34,593 nt of DNA from a virus, in IMG/VR virus record IMGVR_UViG_3300036985_005044, positions 1 through 34,593 of that record; one strand, given 5' to 3'. Position 1 is the first letter of the stretch, and the number at the start of each line of letters is the position of its first letter. Shown in pieces: positions 1 to 7,956 of the stretch. The translations under genes were made by a program, and so were the position numbers. Below the pieces are notes generated by a model. It did no database searches. It was given only the letters and a program-made list of their open reading frames with translations, and was not told the origin of the DNA.

Positions 1-233
1 GCTGGCGCTGAGGCCTCGCTGAGCCTGCCAGCCGAGGCCAACGCACGGCAGGGCACGCGCGGCAGGGCGCAGCCTGGGCCAGCCTGGGGCGCGCAGAGGC
101 AGGCGAAGCGCCCGGGCACCACCCCCCACCCTTTCGGGTCCCAGGTCGGCACCGGAGTCGCCAACGAGGGGCGCGAGTCAACCCCTGACCGGGATTTCGA
201 CCTGACGTTTTCGGCCCGACCGACCGACTGACC
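1..233. other. Non-coding leader before terminase; candidate packaging (cos) region
   Basis: This stretch precedes the small terminase gene and holds no convincing gene. It has nested inverted repeats at 12-39 (GGCCTCG pairs with CGAGGCC, with CTG/CAG inside), two GGCAGGGC direct repeats 14 bp apart (47-54, 61-68), two CAGCCTGGG repeats 10 bp apart (70-78, 80-88), and a C-run followed by a small hairpin (ACCC/GGGT, 128-139). In lambda-type phages cos and the terminase-binding sites lie just upstream of the small terminase gene, so this is the natural place for them. That assignment rests on position and repeats only; no nick site can be defined from the sequence. Confidence 0.3.
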
Positions 234-770
234 ATGCCTTCAAAGCGCGACGCACTGACGATCCCCGAGCTGGCGCGCCGCGCCGGCGTCGGGCAGACGG
301 CATGGAAGGCGCACCGGGCAGCAGGCGCACCGGCGCCGCGGAGCGCCAGGAAGGCCGACGTGGACCGCTGGCTGCGCGAATACGGCGAGTGGCGGCAGCA
401 GCACGGCAAGGTGCCGAGCACCGAGCGCGCAGCCGGCGCGACGGCCGCCACCGCGGAGCATCAGCACTGGACGACGAGGAAGCAGAAGTGGCTGGCGCTC
501 ACGGCGCAGCTCCGCCTGGGCCGCGAGACGAAGGCGCTGGTGCCGCGCGCCGACGTGATTGAGTTCGCGCGCCGCGCCGCGCTGGTTTGCCGCGCGCGAC
601 TGAACGAGATGGTGCAGAGCGTGACGCTGCGCGTGCGCGCAGCAGCCGACGACGACGCAGCGCGCGAGCTGTTCCAGGCCGCTGTCGATGAAGCCTGCGA
701 TCAGTTCGAACGCGGCATGATTCCACCCGAGGTGCAAGATGCAGAGCCAGATCCAGAGCCTGCTGAGTGA
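234..770 (+). CDS. Terminase small subunit, gpNu1-like
   Basis: Predicted DNA-recognition subunit of the packaging motor, 178 aa. Residues about 8-50 form an excisionase/MerR-like helix-turn-helix (LTIPELARRAGV, then a recognition segment and VDRWL), as in lambda gpNu1. A charged helical middle (about 75-105) and an acidic tail rich in Pro/Glu/Asp suit contact with the large subunit. The start at 234 has no clear Shine-Dalgarno; the leader reads GACCGACCGACTGACC before ATG, a pattern echoed before genes at 25822 and 30098. The 3' end overlaps the large-subunit gene by 32 nt, which suggests translational coupling. Assignment comes from the HTH, size and immediate neighbour. Confidence 0.8.
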   Translation: MPSKRDALTIPELARRAGVGQTAWKAHRAAGAPAPRSARKADVDRWLREYGEWRQQHGKVPSTERAAGATAATAEHQHWTTRKQKWLALTAQLRLGRETKALVPRADVIEFARRAALVCRARLNEMVQSVTLRVRAAADDDAARELFQAAVDEACDQFERGMIPPEVQDAEPDPEPAE

Positions 771-2616
771 CCCGGCGTGGCTCGTTGGCTGGCGGCAGCC
801 GAGCAAGATCAGCGTCTCGCAGTGGGCCGACGACAACCGCGTGCTCGACGAACGCTACGGTGCGTGGCCAGGACCGTGGAGGACCGAGCGAGCGCCCTAC
901 GCGCGCGAGTGGATGGACAGCGGCTCGACGCGCTGGGTGCGCCGGGTGTCGATCTGCGCCAGCACGCAGGTCGGCAAGAGCGAAGCCTTGAACAACATCC
1001 TCGGCTACTACATCGCGCAGCAGCCGGCGCCGCTGATGTTCGTGGTCCCGCGCCAAGGCGACATCGAGGTGGCGATGCAGCGCCGCATCGACCCGATGGT
1101 GCGCAGCAGCCCGGCACTGCGCGACGAGATGACGACCAGGAAGCGCGACGCCAAGATGCGCGAGATCGCATTCCGACGCGCGTTGCTCTACCTGCGCGCC
1201 GCGACTTCGCCGGCAGACCTTGCCAGCAACCCGATCCGCGTCGCGCTGTGCGACGAGCTCGACAAGTGGCCGGATTGGTCGGGCAAGGAAGCGTCGCCGC
1301 TGGCGCTGGTACAGAGCCGCACGCACACGTTTCCGCTGAATCACCTCGTTGTTTGCGTCTCGACGCCGACCCTCGCCGGCGTCGGAATCAGCCGCGAGTT
1401 CACGCGCGGCGACCAGCGGCGATACCACGTTCCTTGCCCGCACTGCGAGACGCTGCAGGTGCTGCAGTGGAGCCGCATCAAGTGGCCGGCGGACGTGCGC
1501 ACCGAGCGCGAGATGACCGCGCGCCGACAGGTGTGGTACGAGTGCGCGAGCTGCGGCAAAGCGATCGAGGAAAAGTTCAAGCCGGCGATGCTCGCGTCCG
1601 GCGTGTGGGTGCCGAGCGAGTTCACGCCGCAGCAGTGGCTGGCCGGCGAACGCGAACGCGACCGCGACCGCACCGAGCACCGGAGCTACCACCTGTGGGC
1701 GGCCTACTCACCATGGCTGAGCTGGGTCACGCTGGCCGCGGTGTTCCTGCGCGCGCAGGAGAGCGGCGAACCGCAGGACGTGATGGACTTCGCCAACAGC
1801 TACCTCGCAGAGCCGTGGCAGGACCGCGTGGCAGCGGTGACGGAGGCGGAGATCGCACGCAGCGTTGACGACGAGCACCACCACGGCGACTGCCCGGAGG
1901 CCGTGCAGGTCGTTACCGCAGCCATCGACGTGCAGGCCGACCGGCTTGAATGGAGCGTGCACGGCTGGGGCTACGACGAAGAAACGTGGCTTCTGGAGTG
2001 CGGCCGCGTGGAGTCTTGGCAGGACCTGCGCAGCTTGCTGTTCGACAGGCTCTGGGGTCCGAAGCAGCTCCGCATCCGCGTGGCGCTGATCGACAGCCGG
2101 CACCGGCGCGACGAGGTGCTGCAGTTCGCGCGGCAGGAGCAGGTCGTGCGAATGATCGCCGGCGTCGAGCGCGACAGCCCGGTGCCATTCAGCACCGTGC
2201 GCATCGAGAAACACCCGAGGACCGGCGAGCCATTGCCGCAGGCACAGATCGTGTGGACGATCAACGTCGGCATGTTCAAGGACATCGCAGCGGCGCGACT
2301 GCGGCGCGAGGACGAAGCGCAGAAGCGCGGCCGCATCCACCTGCCGGTGGACCTTCCGGCCGACGTGGTGAAGCAGCTCGCCAGCGAGCACAAGGTGCGG
2401 CAGCGCAGCGGCGGCAAGGCGCGCGACCGATGGGTGAAGCGGCCTGGGCACCTGCGCAACGAAGCCTGGGACTTGCTCGTCTACCAACTGGCGGCCGCGC
2501 GCCTCGTTCGCATCGACACGCTGCGCAGCGACCGGCCGGCGACGCCACCACCGGCGGCGCCGCGGCCGATGCGCCGCGGCCGCAGAACTGATTACCCCTC
2601 CTTCGGAGGCCAGTGA
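739..2616 (+). CDS. Terminase large subunit, lambda gpA family (ATPase-nuclease)
   Basis: Motor and nuclease that cuts concatemeric phage DNA and pumps it into the prohead; 625 aa, close to lambda gpA (641 aa). The ATPase Walker A is STQVGKSE (about 75-82) and Walker B is VALCDELD (about 168-175). A CxxC pair (Cys233/Cys236, Cys269/Cys272) forms a zinc-ribbon-like insert. The C-terminal nuclease begins near residue 393 with the family motif AIDVQADRLEW, and DSRHRRDEV follows. ATG 739 lies inside the end of the small-subunit gene and is preceded by GAGGTG at 729-734. Length, motifs and place all agree. Confidence 0.95.
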   Translation: MQSQIQSLLSDPAWLVGWRQPSKISVSQWADDNRVLDERYGAWPGPWRTERAPYAREWMDSGSTRWVRRVSICASTQVGKSEALNNILGYYIAQQPAPLMFVVPRQGDIEVAMQRRIDPMVRSSPALRDEMTTRKRDAKMREIAFRRALLYLRAATSPADLASNPIRVALCDELDKWPDWSGKEASPLALVQSRTHTFPLNHLVVCVSTPTLAGVGISREFTRGDQRRYHVPCPHCETLQVLQWSRIKWPADVRTEREMTARRQVWYECASCGKAIEEKFKPAMLASGVWVPSEFTPQQWLAGERERDRDRTEHRSYHLWAAYSPWLSWVTLAAVFLRAQESGEPQDVMDFANSYLAEPWQDRVAAVTEAEIARSVDDEHHHGDCPEAVQVVTAAIDVQADRLEWSVHGWGYDEETWLLECGRVESWQDLRSLLFDRLWGPKQLRIRVALIDSRHRRDEVLQFARQEQVVRMIAGVERDSPVPFSTVRIEKHPRTGEPLPQAQIVWTINVGMFKDIAAARLRREDEAQKRGRIHLPVDLPADVVKQLASEHKVRQRSGGKARDRWVKRPGHLRNEAWDLLVYQLAAARLVRIDTLRSDRPATPPPAAPRPMRRGRRTDYPSFGGQ

Positions 2617-2891
2617 TGATCCGCCCGACTGACGACCAGACACCGCTCGTTCCGTTCGTTCCGTTCCGCTGCCCGAACTGCAAGCGGCACAAGCCGCGAA
2701 CGCACGGAGTGCGCGGCCGCATCCGCTACCACACGTGCGGAGCGTGCGGCACGAAGTATCGGAGCATCGAGCTGGACCCGCGCGAGTGGCCGCACGAGCT
2801 GCCGGCCGAGCAGCACGACGAACTGCCGCCGGAGGAGTTGCCGCCGGAGGAGCCGCTCGATCCGCACGGCGGATATTCGCCCCTGGCGTGA
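2616..2891 (+). CDS. Small zinc-ribbon protein
   Basis: 91-aa protein with two CxxC knuckles (Cys19/Cys22 and Cys41/Cys44) separated by a basic linker, so a zinc ribbon. An acidic Pro/Glu tail carries near-repeats of DELPPEELPPEE. ATG 2616 overlaps the terminase stop by one base (TGATG) and has GGAGG at 2605-2609 six bases upstream; a GTG three bases earlier is possible but less well placed. Zinc-ribbon proteins in phages are often DNA- or RNA-binding regulators, but the position inside the packaging operon gives no specific role. A strong hairpin with a T-rich tail follows at 2954-2990. Confidence 0.75.
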   Translation: MIRPTDDQTPLVPFVPFRCPNCKRHKPRTHGVRGRIRYHTCGACGTKYRSIELDPREWPHELPAEQHDELPPEELPPEEPLDPHGGYSPLA

Positions 2892-2953
2892 CGACGAGAG
2901 TGAGGTAGCGTTCGTGGGCACGCTTGATGGAGCGTGTGCATGGTCGTTCGTCA

Positions 2954-2990
2954 GCGGCGCCGGGAGCGAGCACCCGGCGCCGCACTTTCT
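2954..2990 (+). terminator. Intrinsic-terminator-like hairpin inside the head operon
   Basis: Arms 2954-2964 and 2973-2983 are an 11-bp perfect inverted repeat (GCGGCGCCGGG with CCCGGCGCCGC), with an 8-nt loop, followed by ACTTTCTCT. It sits between the zinc-ribbon gene and the esterase gene and ends only a few bases before that gene's ATG at 2996. It looks like a Rho-independent terminator or attenuator, though the tail is T-rich rather than a pure T-run. Confidence 0.6.
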
Positions 2991-2995
2991 CTCCA

Positions 2996-5050
2996 ATGGC
3001 TACACGCAAGCTGTTCGTCAATCTCGGCCAGAGCAACGGCGGCGCGCACGCCGACGCGGCGACATGGGAAGTCGCGAACCCCGGGCTCGCCGTCACCTTC
3101 GTCCCGCTGTCAGGGAACAGCCCGACCGGAGCCTACAACGATCGCGTGACCATGCCGGGCACGTGGCCGGCGCGGCATCAGAGCGCACCGATCAAAGGGC
3201 GCGGCGTGCAGGCGCTGCAGTATCTGACCTTCTTCAACCCCTGCGCCACCGGCCTGGGCTACACGCAGTATCCGCACAAGGCGCTGGTCGCGACGATCGT
3301 TGACCACAGCGAGACGCAGACCAGCATCTCGACGCTGAACATTTGGCAGTACAACCCGACGGGCAGAACCATCACCCGCAGCTCGACGGGGACGGAGCAC
3401 ACGATCACCGCGTGGGGCGGCACGTTCGGCCCTGCGTTCGCCGGGCAGATCGCCGTCAGCCCGCCTTTCGACAACCCACCGGCCGTCGGCGAGCAGTTCG
3501 AATACGGCATCTACGCAGGTGCCAACAGCACCGACGCGGGCATGGTGTTATTCGACATGCGATTCGGCGGCGACTACGGCGACGGAGTTTGGCGCGGATC
3601 GCTGGCAGGGATGCGCGCGCGCTGCACCGCCGGCACCAACGTCGGCGTGTCCCGGTCAATCGACGAGATCACGCTGAACGGCGCCGTGAACGTCGAGGTG
3701 AGCTTCCTCACGGACTGGCCGCAGATCCCGCAGGCCGGCGACCGATTCGTCATCGAACCGCACCCGCGCGCAGACGGCACCGCGGTCAGCTTCCCCGAGT
3801 GGGGGCTGTGGCTTCCATACAGCCCGCTGGAAGGGCAGGCGATCAGCGCCGCGACCGCGTTCGCCAGCGTCACCAACGCAGGCGGCCTCGCGCGCATCGT
3901 CGCAGCGAACAGCCTGCTGGCGTACGACGTGGTGCAGATCCGCGGCGGATCACCATACGACAACGACAACGTGCTGGTGGTGGCCGCCGACGGCACCGGC
4001 TTCACGATCAACGTGCCGTTCACGAGCACGGGCGCCGGATCGTTCCGCGTCTACGGCAAGACGAACCCTTACCCACCCGGCTTCAGCTTCCCGAACCACC
4101 ACGATCAGCCACCGCTTTACCAGCCCTACCCGAGCGGCAGCATCATGTATGGCGGCGCCGCGAAGTTCGCGAGCGCGCGCGCGGCTTACCACGTGACGTT
4201 CGCCAACCTGCTGCAGGAGAAGTTCGGCGAGCTCATTTATGTGGCGTCGCTCGCGATCGACGGCACGCAGATCGCGCACACCGAGCTGGCTGCGCCGAGC
4301 ACGACGGACGCCATCGGCTGGTTCGACCCGCGCCAGCAAGTGAGCTGGAGCGCCGGCGAGCCAAACGGCTGTTTCGCCCGCTTGCGCGAAGTGCTGACGG
4401 TGGCGAAGCAGCGGGCGACGGATGCCGGCGACACCCTGGAAGTCGTCGCGATCGGCTCGTGCCTGGGCGAAGGCGACTCGGCGTTCGACTGGAGCAGCGC
4501 ACGGTTCCTCACCGCGATGCGAGGCCTGAAGAACGCGGTGCGCGCGCTCATCAAGGACCTTGGGCTCTACAGCGGCGAGGAAGAAACCATCCCGTGGATC
4601 TGGCCGAAGATCCGCAGCGCAACGCTGTGGGTGTTCCTCGACCGCATCAACGACGCGCTCACGACGGAGCAGGCCGCCGACCCATACATGCAGACCGTCG
4701 AGGTGTCGGACCTGACGGTTCTGACCGAGGTGGGCGGCAACGTGCACTACGACGGCGCGAGCATCACGACGCTGGCGAAGCGCATGTTCACGGCGTACGA
4801 GCTGGCAGCGACCGGCAGCGGCCTGCTGGAAGCGTCGGCCGCATCGGCGACGCCGAGCGATACGCCGGAAGCGATCCTGCGCGCCATCGACGCCGCAATG
4901 GCCGGCGTCACGGACGTCGCCGCATACACCGTCAACGGCCGCATGGTGCAACTGCGCAGCCTCGACGAGATGGTCCGCGCGCGCCGTTATTTCGAGCAGC
5001 TCGTTTCACGCCGCGCCGGACTGCGGCGCACAAAGGTGAGGTTCCTGTGA
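2996..5050 (+). CDS. SGNH/sialate O-acetylesterase-like hydrolase fused to a gpW-like head-tail joining domain
   Basis: 684-aa protein in the slot between large terminase and portal, where lambda has the 68-aa connector gpW. The N-terminus has the block-I motif LGQSNGG (Ser13 as nucleophile) of SASA-type carbohydrate esterases; His584 in NVHYDG near the end of the esterase part fits the catalytic His block. Between them is a long beta-rich insert (about 60-360). The last 66 residues (about 619-684) look like gpW: a helix, a short beta hairpin around YTVNGRMVQ, a second helix (SLDEMVRARRYFEQL) and a basic tail. ATG 2996 was preferred because a TTG/ATG pair at 2924/2927 would put the terminator-like hairpin in the coding region; neither start has a good Shine-Dalgarno. 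The esterase call is firm, the gpW call is by pattern only. Confidence 0.7.
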   Translation: MATRKLFVNLGQSNGGAHADAATWEVANPGLAVTFVPLSGNSPTGAYNDRVTMPGTWPARHQSAPIKGRGVQALQYLTFFNPCATGLGYTQYPHKALVATIVDHSETQTSISTLNIWQYNPTGRTITRSSTGTEHTITAWGGTFGPAFAGQIAVSPPFDNPPAVGEQFEYGIYAGANSTDAGMVLFDMRFGGDYGDGVWRGSLAGMRARCTAGTNVGVSRSIDEITLNGAVNVEVSFLTDWPQIPQAGDRFVIEPHPRADGTAVSFPEWGLWLPYSPLEGQAISAATAFASVTNAGGLARIVAANSLLAYDVVQIRGGSPYDNDNVLVVAADGTGFTINVPFTSTGAGSFRVYGKTNPYPPGFSFPNHHDQPPLYQPYPSGSIMYGGAAKFASARAAYHVTFANLLQEKFGELIYVASLAIDGTQIAHTELAAPSTTDAIGWFDPRQQVSWSAGEPNGCFARLREVLTVAKQRATDAGDTLEVVAIGSCLGEGDSAFDWSSARFLTAMRGLKNAVRALIKDLGLYSGEEETIPWIWPKIRSATLWVFLDRINDALTTEQAADPYMQTVEVSDLTVLTEVGGNVHYDGASITTLAKRMFTAYELAATGSGLLEASAASATPSDTPEAILRAIDAAMAGVTDVAAYTVNGRMVQLRSLDEMVRARRYFEQLVSRRAGLRRTKVRFL

Positions 5051-6807
5051 CGGTGACGTTCCATGGCAAGGCGGCAAAGCGCCGAGGCATCTACACCGGA
5101 GCCGGTGGCGCGCTAGCGCGAGCGGTCGATGCGGTAGTCGGCACGTTCGCGCCGCAGACCGCGCACCGGATGCGCGCCGCGCGCATGAAGAACGAAGCGC
5201 TCTTGGCCTACGAGGCCGTGCGCATCGGCCGGCTGAACCCTGGCCAGAAAAGCGCGGCAGCCGACGCAGAGATCCTGCCGGACCTGGAGAAGCTGCGCGC
5301 CGAAAGCCGCGCGCTGGTTCGCGACGACTCGCACGCGTCGAGCGCCATCGACATCCTCGACGAAGCGATCGTTGGCGACGGCATCCGAGCGCAGTCCGCG
5401 GCGACGGCAAAGGCCACCGGCATGACGGAGGAGCAGGCCGCGGAATGGCGCGCGGCGTGCGACGCCGAGTGGGAGTGCTGGGCAACGGAGTATGCCGACG
5501 TCGCCGGCACCGGCACGTTCTACGACGTGCAGAGCTTGGCCCTGCGCAGCTTGGTCGTGGACGGAGAGTTCTTCGCGCACGCTGTCGTGCGGCGCGACGG
5601 CAGCTACGCCGTCGAGATCGTTGACTGCGACCGCATCGTCAGCCCGCAGGGCATCGACACGGACAAGATCCGCGGAGGCGTCGAGATCGACGACGAAGGC
5701 AGGCACGCGCGTTACTGGATTCTGCTGACGCACCCGAGCGACGTGCAGTGGAACACGCGCTGGCAACTGGAGCCGACCCCGTACGCGAAGATGGACGGAC
5801 CCGTGCAGGTCGTCATGCACGGCTACCGGCGCAAGCGAGCAGCGCAGACGCGAGGCGTGCCGTGGCTGGCGCCCGGCATCGAGTATCTGCGCAACCTCCA
5901 CCACTACCTCGGCTCCGAGTTGATCGCGGCCAGGGCGGCATCGAACTACGCGCTGTTCATCAAGCGCAGCGTGACCGCGCTCGACGGAGATATCCACCCG
6001 GTGCAAGGCACGCCGGACACCGGCCGCACGGCCGACTTCCACGAGACGTTGGAAGCGGGCACGATCGAGTATCTGAACGAGGGCGAAGAACCGTTCGCGT
6101 TCAACCCGAACCGACCCGGCAGCTCGTTCGCGCCCTTCGTCGAGCGGATGCTGCGCGCAATCAGCACGACCATCGGCATCAGCTACGAGGTGCTGTGCCG
6201 CGACTTCGGCCGCATGAACCTGAGCAGCGCGCGCGCGATGCTGCGCGAGTGCCACCGCAACTACGACCGCAGCCGCACCCTGCTCAACCGGCAGCTCAAC
6301 ACGCCGGCATACAACAGCGTCATCACGAAGGCCGTCGCGGAAGGCCAGCTACAACCGCCGGCCGCGTTCCTCGACAACCCGGAAGCATTCCTGGCAGTGC
6401 GCTGGGTCGCGCCGGCGTACGGATTCGTGGACCCGGTGACGGACGTGGAAGGCAGCCGCAAGGCCTGCGACGCGAACATGAGCACGCCGCAGCAGGAGGC
6501 CGCCCGTTACGGCCAGGACGCATACGAGATCCTGCAGCAGCGCGCGGAGTTCTTCGCGGCGGCAGCCAAGCTGGAAAAGCAGTTCAACCTGGACCCGGGC
6601 ACGCTGACGAAGGAAGCGCCCGAGCGCGTCGAGTCGAGCAGCCGGCAGATCAGGAGCGACGGCAAGACTGCCGATCCGCCGGGCACCGGCGATCAGGCCG
6701 AGCAGGACGACGAGCAGAGCGACGACGCCGAAGCGCCGGAGGACGACGCCGAGGACGACACCGAACAACCCGACGACGAAAGCGAGGCCGACGATGAAAG
6801 CGACTGA
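5047..6807 (+). CDS. Portal protein, lambda gpB family
   Basis: Forms the dodecameric ring through which DNA enters and leaves the capsid; 586 aa, near lambda gpB (533 aa). Family features include the N-terminal segment with ALVRDDSHASSAID (about 95-108), a DVQSLALRSLVVDGE block, EIVDCDRIVSP, PWLAPGIEYLRNLHHYLGSEL and the ISYEVLCRDFGRMNLSSARAM helix region. The C-terminal 35 residues are almost purely Asp/Glu/Gln. The open frame extends far upstream inside the esterase gene, but GTG 5047 overlaps the preceding stop (GTGA) and follows GAGG at 5038-5041, so that is the start. The 3' end overlaps the protease gene by 14 nt. Confidence 0.93.
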   Translation: MTVTFHGKAAKRRGIYTGAGGALARAVDAVVGTFAPQTAHRMRAARMKNEALLAYEAVRIGRLNPGQKSAAADAEILPDLEKLRAESRALVRDDSHASSAIDILDEAIVGDGIRAQSAATAKATGMTEEQAAEWRAACDAEWECWATEYADVAGTGTFYDVQSLALRSLVVDGEFFAHAVVRRDGSYAVEIVDCDRIVSPQGIDTDKIRGGVEIDDEGRHARYWILLTHPSDVQWNTRWQLEPTPYAKMDGPVQVVMHGYRRKRAAQTRGVPWLAPGIEYLRNLHHYLGSELIAARAASNYALFIKRSVTALDGDIHPVQGTPDTGRTADFHETLEAGTIEYLNEGEEPFAFNPNRPGSSFAPFVERMLRAISTTIGISYEVLCRDFGRMNLSSARAMLRECHRNYDRSRTLLNRQLNTPAYNSVITKAVAEGQLQPPAAFLDNPEAFLAVRWVAPAYGFVDPVTDVEGSRKACDANMSTPQQEAARYGQDAYEILQQRAEFFAAAAKLEKQFNLDPGTLTKEAPERVESSSRQIRSDGKTADPPGTGDQAEQDDEQSDDAEAPEDDAEDDTEQPDDESEADDESD

Positions 6808-7882
6808 GATGGCAGCAGAACTGCGCGACGCGCAGCCCGGAACGATCAGCCTGCCGCGCAGCGCCTGCTGGCTGCGCGACGAAGGCGACGTGACCGTCGG
6901 CGAAGGCGACTCGCGCGCGTTCTCGATGGTGGCGTTGACCGGCAAGCCGCTCTCGCACTGGTATTACGGGACCCTCGGCATCGACCTGCAGGGCATCCAG
7001 CTTCGTCAGAAGCTGCCGGTGCTGCAGGATCACCGCACCGACCAGCGCCTGGGCTACACCCGCAAGGTGACGCTGGGCGCCGGCGGCCTGCTCGCGGAAG
7101 GCGTGCTGCTCGACAACGAAGCGGCTAACGCGATCAAGGCGGAGGCCAAGGCCGGCTTCCCCTGGCAGGCGAGCACCTACCTGCAGGCGACGCGCGTCGA
7201 GCGAGTAGCCAACGGTGAGACGGCCGAGCTGAACGGTGGGACCCTGACCGGACCCGCGGTAATCTTCCGCGCCAGCATCCTGCGCGAAGTGACCTTCTGC
7301 GTATTGGGTGCTGACGATGACACTTCGGCGACCCCGTTGTCCGGCGACATTGCCGATCAGCGCGTCACCGCAACCTTGAGCGAGAGGCAGAACATGGCGA
7401 AGCAGAACGAGGCCGCGACGGCCGACAAGGGCGCGGCCGCACCGGCCGAGCAGGACAACACCGTGGCGTTGAACGCGGCGCGCAAGGAAGCGCTGGAGCA
7501 GGAGCGACGCCGCGCAGCGGTGATCCTCGGCGCCTGCGCAGCCGAGCAGGCCGAGCTGGCCGCGAAGCTGGTGGCCGACGGCGCCTCGATCGAGGAAGCG
7601 CTGCTGGCGATCAACAAGGACCTGCGTCAACGCGTGACCGACAACGTGGCGCCGCGACGCACGAGCGCGACGCTGAGCTTGGCGCGCGGCAACGCGGCGG
7701 CCGACGAGCCGGTGACGGACGAAGCCGCGAAGCTGGCCGCGCAGCCGGAAGGCGAGAACAAGTGGAAGCAGCAGTGGGCGGCTAGCGCCGAGCTGCGCGA
7801 CGAGTTCAACGGCAGCGAAGCCGCGTGGTGCGCCTTCAAGAAGAACGAGCACCGCTGCCGCGACCACGGCCGCGCGGTCTGA
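6794..7882 (+). CDS. Prohead protease with C-terminal scaffold domain
   Basis: 362-aa protein between portal and capsid genes. Residues about 40-190 resemble the HK97/herpes-assemblin-like prohead protease fold: LPVLQDHRTDQRLGY holds the likely catalytic His80, and FPWQAST the likely Ser127 that follows the second strand block. From about residue 200 the protein becomes an Ala/Glu/Lys-rich helical scaffold, ending in a basic, Trp/Cys-containing tail that could bind capsid subunits. An internal start for the scaffold alone is at 7394. This is the C/Nu3 nested arrangement of lambda in a different protease family. The start overlaps the portal end by 14 nt. Confidence 0.8.
   Translation: MKATEMAAELRDAQPGTISLPRSACWLRDEGDVTVGEGDSRAFSMVALTGKPLSHWYYGTLGIDLQGIQLRQKLPVLQDHRTDQRLGYTRKVTLGAGGLLAEGVLLDNEAANAIKAEAKAGFPWQASTYLQATRVERVANGETAELNGGTLTGPAVIFRASILREVTFCVLGADDDTSATPLSGDIADQRVTATLSERQNMAKQNEAATADKGAAAPAEQDNTVALNAARKEALEQERRRAAVILGACAAEQAELAAKLVADGASIEEALLAINKDLRQRVTDNVAPRRTSATLSLARGNAAADEPVTDEAAKLAAQPEGENKWKQQWAASAELRDEFNGSEAAWCAFKKNEHRCRDHGRAV
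7394..7882 (+). CDS. Internal-start scaffold protein (in-frame, nested)
   Basis: ATG 7394 (codon 201 of the protease-scaffold gene) is preceded by GAGAGG at 7382-7387 with six-base spacing, as good a ribosome-binding site as that of any gene here. It would yield a 162-aa scaffold with N-terminus MAKQNEAATADKGAA, free of the protease. Lambda Nu3 is made in just this way from the end of gene C. The nested product is inferred from the site and domain boundary; the reading frame is the same as the full-length gene. Confidence 0.5.
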   Translation: MAKQNEAATADKGAAAPAEQDNTVALNAARKEALEQERRRAAVILGACAAEQAELAAKLVADGASIEEALLAINKDLRQRVTDNVAPRRTSATLSLARGNAAADEPVTDEAAKLAAQPEGENKWKQQWAASAELRDEFNGSEAAWCAFKKNEHRCRDHGRAV

Positions 7883-7904
7883 CCCGGCAGAGCTGAGCAC
7901 AACC

Positions 7905-7925
7905 GGCTGCGCACCTCGCGCAGCC
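7905..7925 (+). promoter_or_regulatory. Leader hairpin upstream of the major capsid gene
   Basis: Perfect 8-bp stem GGCTGCGC/GCGCAGCC (7905-7912 with 7918-7925) and 5-nt loop ACCTC. It is followed by an unstructured A-rich stretch and AGGAG six bases before the capsid ATG. There is no T-run, so it is not a terminator; an mRNA-stabilising or processing hairpin is more likely. Confidence 0.5.
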
Positions 7926-7956
7926 ACCCGAAAACAAACAACGACAGGAGCAGCAG

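Noticed and set aside
1-231. A frame open from the first base to TGA 229-231 that could be the end of an upstream gene.
   Set aside because: The translation has no recognisable pattern, and in such GC-rich DNA a 77-codon open frame is expected by chance; repeats and hairpins fit a non-coding region better.
2924-2995. TTG/ATG start at 2924/2927 for the esterase.
   Set aside because: It would translate the terminator-like hairpin and adds 24 residues without likeness to the SGNH family, whose first strand begins right after ATG 2996. Not excluded.
3343-5046. Extension of the portal frame upstream through the esterase gene.
   Set aside because: It is out of frame with the esterase, is Arg/His-rich shadow sequence, and a GTG with a good Shine-Dalgarno exists at 5047.
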